From positions 91,925 through 155,924 of the forward strand of contig CAVRTQ010000025.1 in NCBI GenBank assembly GCA_963724195.1: a DNA stretch of 64,000 nucleotides. The letters run 5' to 3'. The notes beneath the pieces were generated by a model. It had not been told where the DNA came from and searched no databases. It saw only the letters and a list, made by a program, of their open reading frames with translations. The position numbers and the translations under genes were made by a program. Origin of the DNA: Solirubrobacter sp963724195. GTDB taxonomy: Bacteria; Actinomycetota; Thermoleophilia; Solirubrobacterales; Solirubrobacteraceae. Positions 60,831-64,000 of this stretch are shown piece after piece. Numbering within the stretch: position 1 is the first letter of the stretch; each line of letters opens with the position of its first letter.

Positions 60831-61617
60831 CTACGAGGTTAGATGATCTTCCAGCGGCTGAGGGCCGCGGAGCGGGACGTCTTCTGGGAAGTCCGCGTGG
60901 GCCGCTCGCGGCGCCGGCGCGACGAGCTCGGCGCCGGTGACCGTCGGCGTGCTCGCGGACCGCCGCGACCACATCGGCCATGGTCGTGCGCGTGTGGTCC
61001 TCGATGTTGGTGGAGACCTGCACGGTGGTCGAGAGCTGGAGGCCGAGCGCGCGCACGTCGAGCTCCTCGCGCAGGCGCTGCGCGATCGCCTTGGCGGTCT
61101 CGATCGGCGCGTCGATCTCGACGTTGAACGCGACGAGCGGGGGCCGCGCGGCGACGAGGGTCGCGCCTGCCGTCGGGTGCAGGCGATGCGGCCCGAAATC
61201 GGGCGTGAAGTGCTGCAGGCCGCCGGGTCGGCGCAGCTCCGCGCGCGTCCTCCCGCCCGCCAGCTCGCCATAGAGGTACACGGGGACGCCGAGCTGCCCG
61301 AGCTCGTCGGCGAGGACGAGCGCTTCGGCGCACGCCGCGCCCTTGTCGGCCGGGTCGAGGTAGACGATCGGCGCGACATCGACCGCTCCCACGCGGGGAT
61401 GCAGGCCGCGATGGTGCGTGAGGTCGACGTGCTCGATCGCCGCGCGCGCGCCCGCGAGCACCTGCGTGTGCAGCTCGCCCGGCCGGCCGATGAGCGTGAA
61501 CACCGCGCGGTGATGGTCCGCGTCGCTGGACCAGTACACGGGCTGGAACGCCGCGGCGATGGTTTCCAGCTTCGCCTGGTCGCGCCCTTCGGACACGTTG
61601 GGAACGGAGATCAGCAC
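60831..61617 (-). CDS. Glutamate formimidoyltransferase-like protein (frame change)
   Basis: The N-terminal FTCD-like domain: VLISVPNVSEGRDQAKLETI, DADHHRAVFTLIGRPGELH, DLTHHRGLHPRVGAVDVAPI, and C-terminal lobe FGPHRLHPTAGATLVAARPP with ALGLQLSTTVQVSTNIEDH. A change near 60930 joins GAELVAPAPRAAHADFPEDV and the stop at 60831. About 260 residues. It transfers formimino groups to tetrahydrofolate in histidine breakdown; no other hut gene is present, so its role here is open. Divergent from the marR gene and sharing its operator region. Confidence 0.85.
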
Positions 61618-61649
61618 GGGAGCGCGAGATCCTGGCAGGCGGAGATCGT

Positions 61650-61668
61650 TCGCTAAGCTAATTAGCGA
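61650..61668. promoter_or_regulatory. Palindromic operator between the formimidoyltransferase and marR genes
   Basis: TCGCTAA (61650-61656), 5 bases, TTAGCGA (61662-61668), containing the inner palindrome GCTAATTAGC. The last base is the A of the marR ATG. The site can control both divergent genes. Confidence 0.72.
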
Positions 61669-62094
61669 TGCGAACCATCTCCACCACGGACCTCGCCCAT
61701 CGCCTGCGCCCGGTGATCGCCCGGCTCGCGCGGCGCATGCGCCAGGCAGCCGGTGGAGACCTGACGCCCGACCCAGAGCGCCGCGCTGGCGACGATCTGC
61801 CTCCACGGGCCGTTGACGCCCTCGGAGCTCGCCGCGCGCGAGAAGATCCAGCGGCCGACCGCCACGCGCGTGCTCGCGCTGCTGGAGGAGCGAGGGCTGA
61901 TCGAGCGCACCGCCGATCCCGCCGACCGGCGCTCGTCGCTGGTCTCGTCGTCGGCGGCGGGCGAGGCGTTGCTCGCGGACGTGCGCGAGCGCAAGGACGC
62001 GTTCCTGGCCGAGCGCCTGGACCGGCTCTCCGCCGAGGACCTCGCCGCGCTCGACCGGGCCGCCGAGATCCTGGAGCGGGTGCTCGCCGAGTGA
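61668..62094 (+). CDS. MarR-family regulator (frame change)
   Basis: Start MRTISTTDLAHRLRPVIARL, with a frame change near 61790, then a winged helix: LTPSELAAREKIQRPTATRV, LALLEERGLIERTADPADRR, and the dimer helix RLDRLSAEDLAALDRAAEIL. About 142 residues. It probably represses the operon from the adjacent palindrome and responds to a substrate of the MFS exporter. Its stop overlaps the MFS start (GTGA). Confidence 0.85.
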
Positions 62095-63316
62095 CCGCCA
62101 CGCTCGAGCGCACATTCAGCTCACTCAGAGTCCCGAACTACCGCAAGTACTTCTCCGGCCAGGTGATCTCGATCACCGGCAACTGGATGCAGATCGTCGG
62201 CGAGATGTGGCTGATGGTGAAGCTGACGGGGTCGGGCGTGTCGGTCGGGCTGACCGCGGGCTTGCAGTTCCTCCCGATCCTGCTGTTCGGCGCCTGGGGC
62301 GGGTTGCTCGCCGACCGGATGTCCAAGCGGACGCTGCTGACCATCACGCAGCTCGGCATGATGGTGCCGGCGCTCACGCTGTTCGCCATCGTGGCCACGG
62401 GTGTGGCCGAGCCGTGGATGGTCCTGGCGCTGGTGCTGGTGCGCGGCACGATCCTGGCGTTCGACAACCCCGCGCGGCAGTCGTTCGTGGTCGAGATCGT
62501 GGGCAAGGACCGGGTGCTCAACGCGGTCGCGCTGAACTCCGTGGTCGTCCACTGCTCGCGCATCCTCGGCCCCGCCGCGGCCGGCACGATCATCGCCCTG
62601 ATCGGGATCGCGCCCTGTTTCCTGGTGAACGCGTTCTCGTTCCTGGCGATGTTCATCGCGCTGCGGACGATGGACGCCGCGCGCGCTGCACACGCCCAAG
62701 CCGGCGGAGCGAGCGCGCGGTGAAGTGCGCAGCGCGCTGCGCTACGTGCGGCGCACGCCCGAGCTGCTGATCCCGCTGGCGATGATGGCCCTGGTCGGGA
62801 CGATCTCGTTCAACTTCCAGGTGCTGCTGCCGCTGCTCGCGGACTTCACCTGGCACGGCACCGCGTCCACCTACGCGCTGCTGACCGCGGCGATGGGCGT
62901 CGGCTCGGTGGCGGGCGCGCTGGCCGCGGGCGCGCGCGGGCGGGTGTCCGGCGGGCTGCTCGTCGTGGCCTCGGGGCTGTTCGGCGTCGTCCTGGCGCTG
63001 GCCGCGGTGGCGCCGACGCTGGAGCTGCAGGTCCTGGCGCTCGTGCCCCTGGGCGCGGCGTCGGTGACGTTCGCGGCGGGCGTGAACAGCACGCTGCAGG
63101 TCGAGGTCGAGCCGGTGATGCGCGGGCGCGTGATGGCCCTGTACTCGATCGTGTTCCTGGGCTCGACGCCGATCGGCGCGCCGTTGGTCGGCTGGCTGGC
63201 CGAGGTCGCCGGGCCGCGCGCCGGCCTGTGGGCGGGCGCCGTGGCCTGCTGGTGGCCGCGGCGGGCGCTGCCGTCGCGTTCCGGCGCGCCGAGAGGTATC
63301 GTCGCCCGGGCGATGA
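62091..63316 (+). CDS. MFS exporter, EntS-like (frame changes)
   Basis: GTG start 62091. Twelve-helix MFS of the enterobactin-exporter type: LRVPNYRKYFSGQVISITGN, WGGLLADRMSKRTLLTITQL (A-loop motif), DNPARQSFVVEIVGKDRVLN, GPAAAGTIIALIGIAPCFLV. After a change near 62700, LLIPLAMMALVGTISFNFQV, GVGSVAGALAAGARGRVSGG and VMRGRVMALYSIVFLGSTPI; another near 63245 gives LVAAAGAAVAFRRAERYRR. The end is set at 63316 by analogy with the ATGA junction; the open frame without correction runs to 63413. Confidence 0.85.
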
Positions 63317-63878
63317 CCTCCCCCCTGGAGACGGTATCCCGGAACCACGGCGCGGTGATCTCCGAACGAGGAGGCCGCAGAGTGCCGGTCTCGTTCGGCT
63401 CGACCGCGGCTGAAGAAGCGGTCTGCCAGAAGGGCGTCGGCATGGCCGACCGCTCCGACCGCGACACGTTCGAGCTCCGTGGCGACCCGGTCGCCATCGA
63501 GACCGCCCTGACCGAGCTCGGCCCGCTGGTCTGGGCGTCCTTCATCGGCGCGGACCGCGCGCTGGTCCGCTGCGCCGCCGAGTCGACGGCCGAGGTGTCC
63601 GACGTCCTCGCGCACTATGGCGACGTCGCCGTCAAAGCCCGGACCGCGCGTACGCGGTGATCGGGCTGGTCGGCCCGCGCGCGTCCGAGCTCCTCAACGA
63701 GGTCGACCTCACGCCGTCCGGCCTGATCATCCGCGAGGCCCGCGACTCCTTCGAGATCCTGCTGCCCGCCGACCACGGCCCGTCCCTGTGGGACTTCCTC
63801 GTCGAGGCGGGCGAACCGTTCGACCTCGCCTGCGTCGGCCACGACGCCCTCGACCGCCTCGCCGCGGCCCGGAGATGA
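63313..63878 (+). CDS. GcvT/YgfZ-like folate-binding domain protein (frame change)
   Basis: It starts at ATG 63313: MTSPLETVSRNHGAVISERG, then VPVSFGSTAAEEAVCQKGVG and MADRSDRDTFELRGDPVAIE, the N-terminal pattern of aminomethyltransferase/YgfZ folds. After a change near 63655 it continues VIGLVGPRASELLNEVDLTP and EILLPADHGPSLWDFLVEAG. Only about 188 residues, shorter than GcvT, as in sarcosine-oxidase gamma-like or folate-binding accessory proteins. It is co-transcribed with marR-MFS. Target unknown. Confidence 0.7.
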
Positions 63879-63882
63879 GCGA

Positions 63883-63910
63883 CGGGCGGCGCGCATCAGC
63901 ACGCCGCCCG
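63883..63910. terminator. Hairpin between the GcvT-like gene and tRNA
   Basis: CGGGCGGCG (63883-63891), 10-base loop, CGCCGCCCG (63902-63910): a perfect 9-bp stem between the plus-strand GcvT-like gene and the minus-strand tRNA. Confidence 0.7.
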
Positions 63911-63922
63911 CACACACCGACA

Positions 63923-63996
63923 TAGCTGGGGGGAGACTCGAACTCCCGACCTCACGATTATGAGTCGTGCGCTCTAGCCAGCTGAGCTACCCAGCC
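63923..63996 (-). tRNA. tRNA-Met (CAT)
   Basis: A 74-base cloverleaf on the minus strand. Acceptor GGCTGGG / CCCAGCT (one G-U pair), D arm GCTC...GAGC, anticodon stem CACGA/TCGTG with loop CTCATAA (anticodon CAT), T arm GGGAG TTCGAGT CTCCC, discriminator A; CCA is not encoded. An elongator tRNA-Met is likely; tRNA-Ile2 with lysidine cannot be fully excluded. Confidence 0.9.
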
Positions 63997-64000
63997 ACGA

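Overview
The window is GC-rich throughout. Start codons are often GTG or TTG, gene junctions overlap as ATGA, GTGA or TGATG, and leaders are often absent. The gene content (aroC-aroKB-aroQ-pepP beside pilM-pilD-pilN-pilO, alaS-ruvX-mltG-aroE-pilBTC, recCBD, hisS/aspS, an IscU-MnmA fusion) suggests a deep-branching actinobacterium of the Thermoleophilia/Solirubrobacterales type. That placement is inferred from gene order and composition, not from a database match. The consensus appears to carry many single-base indels: essential genes such as alaS, aspS, aroKB, pilB and recB each need one or more frame changes to read as full-length proteins. I therefore annotate such genes as single CDS spanning the frame changes rather than as pseudogenes.

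Layout, left to right. 1-3.7 kb: an AbiEi-like/DUF559 protein running off the edge, an M28 peptidase with a DUF2231 membrane protein, a MarR-GNAT fusion behind a palindromic operator, and OsmC. 3.7-5.4 kb: a secreted calcium-repeat protein. 5.4-9.5 kb (minus): aroC-aroKB-aroQ-pepP. 9.6-19.7 kb (minus): a type IV pilus locus with pilM, prepilin peptidase, pilN, pilO and a distal gene, the major pilin, and minor pilins. 19.7-24 kb: small accessory genes and two SDR enzymes. 24-32.4 kb (minus): recC-recB-recD. 32.4-37.6 kb: YnfA, NlpC/P60, a DJ-1/MarR operon, secreted proteins, and an M91-like metallopeptidase with a partner gene. 37.7-43.7 kb (minus): an HD-GYP protein and pilB-pilT-pilC. 43.7-53.8 kb (minus): alaS, ruvX, a large PAS-coiled coil-PAS protein, mltG, aroE. 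53.9-61.6 kb: NUDIX, IscU-MnmA fusion, a thioredoxin-like protein, aspS, hisS, MBL hydrolase, glutamate formimidoyltransferase. 61.6-64 kb: a MarR-MFS-GcvT-like operon and tRNA-Met.

The most striking signal is regulatory. Six pilus-related or surface genes carry a sigma-28 (FliA/WhiG)-like promoter of the form TAAA-N15/16-GCCGATAA. They are the major pilin, a GspG-like pilin, the pilV-W-X minor pilin operon, pilT, the PAS-coiled coil-PAS gene and the calcium-repeat secreted protein. In five of the six the -10 element ends 9-10 nt before the start codon. The exception is the major pilin, which has a leader of about 180 nt containing a sequence that matches the cyclic-di-GMP-I (GEMM) riboswitch. 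PilB has a MshEN-type N-terminus, a family known to bind c-di-GMP, and an HD-GYP phosphodiesterase is encoded next to pilC. Together these suggest a layered c-di-GMP/sigma-28 circuit for type IV pili in this lineage, with the PAS-coiled coil-PAS protein as an unrecognised component.
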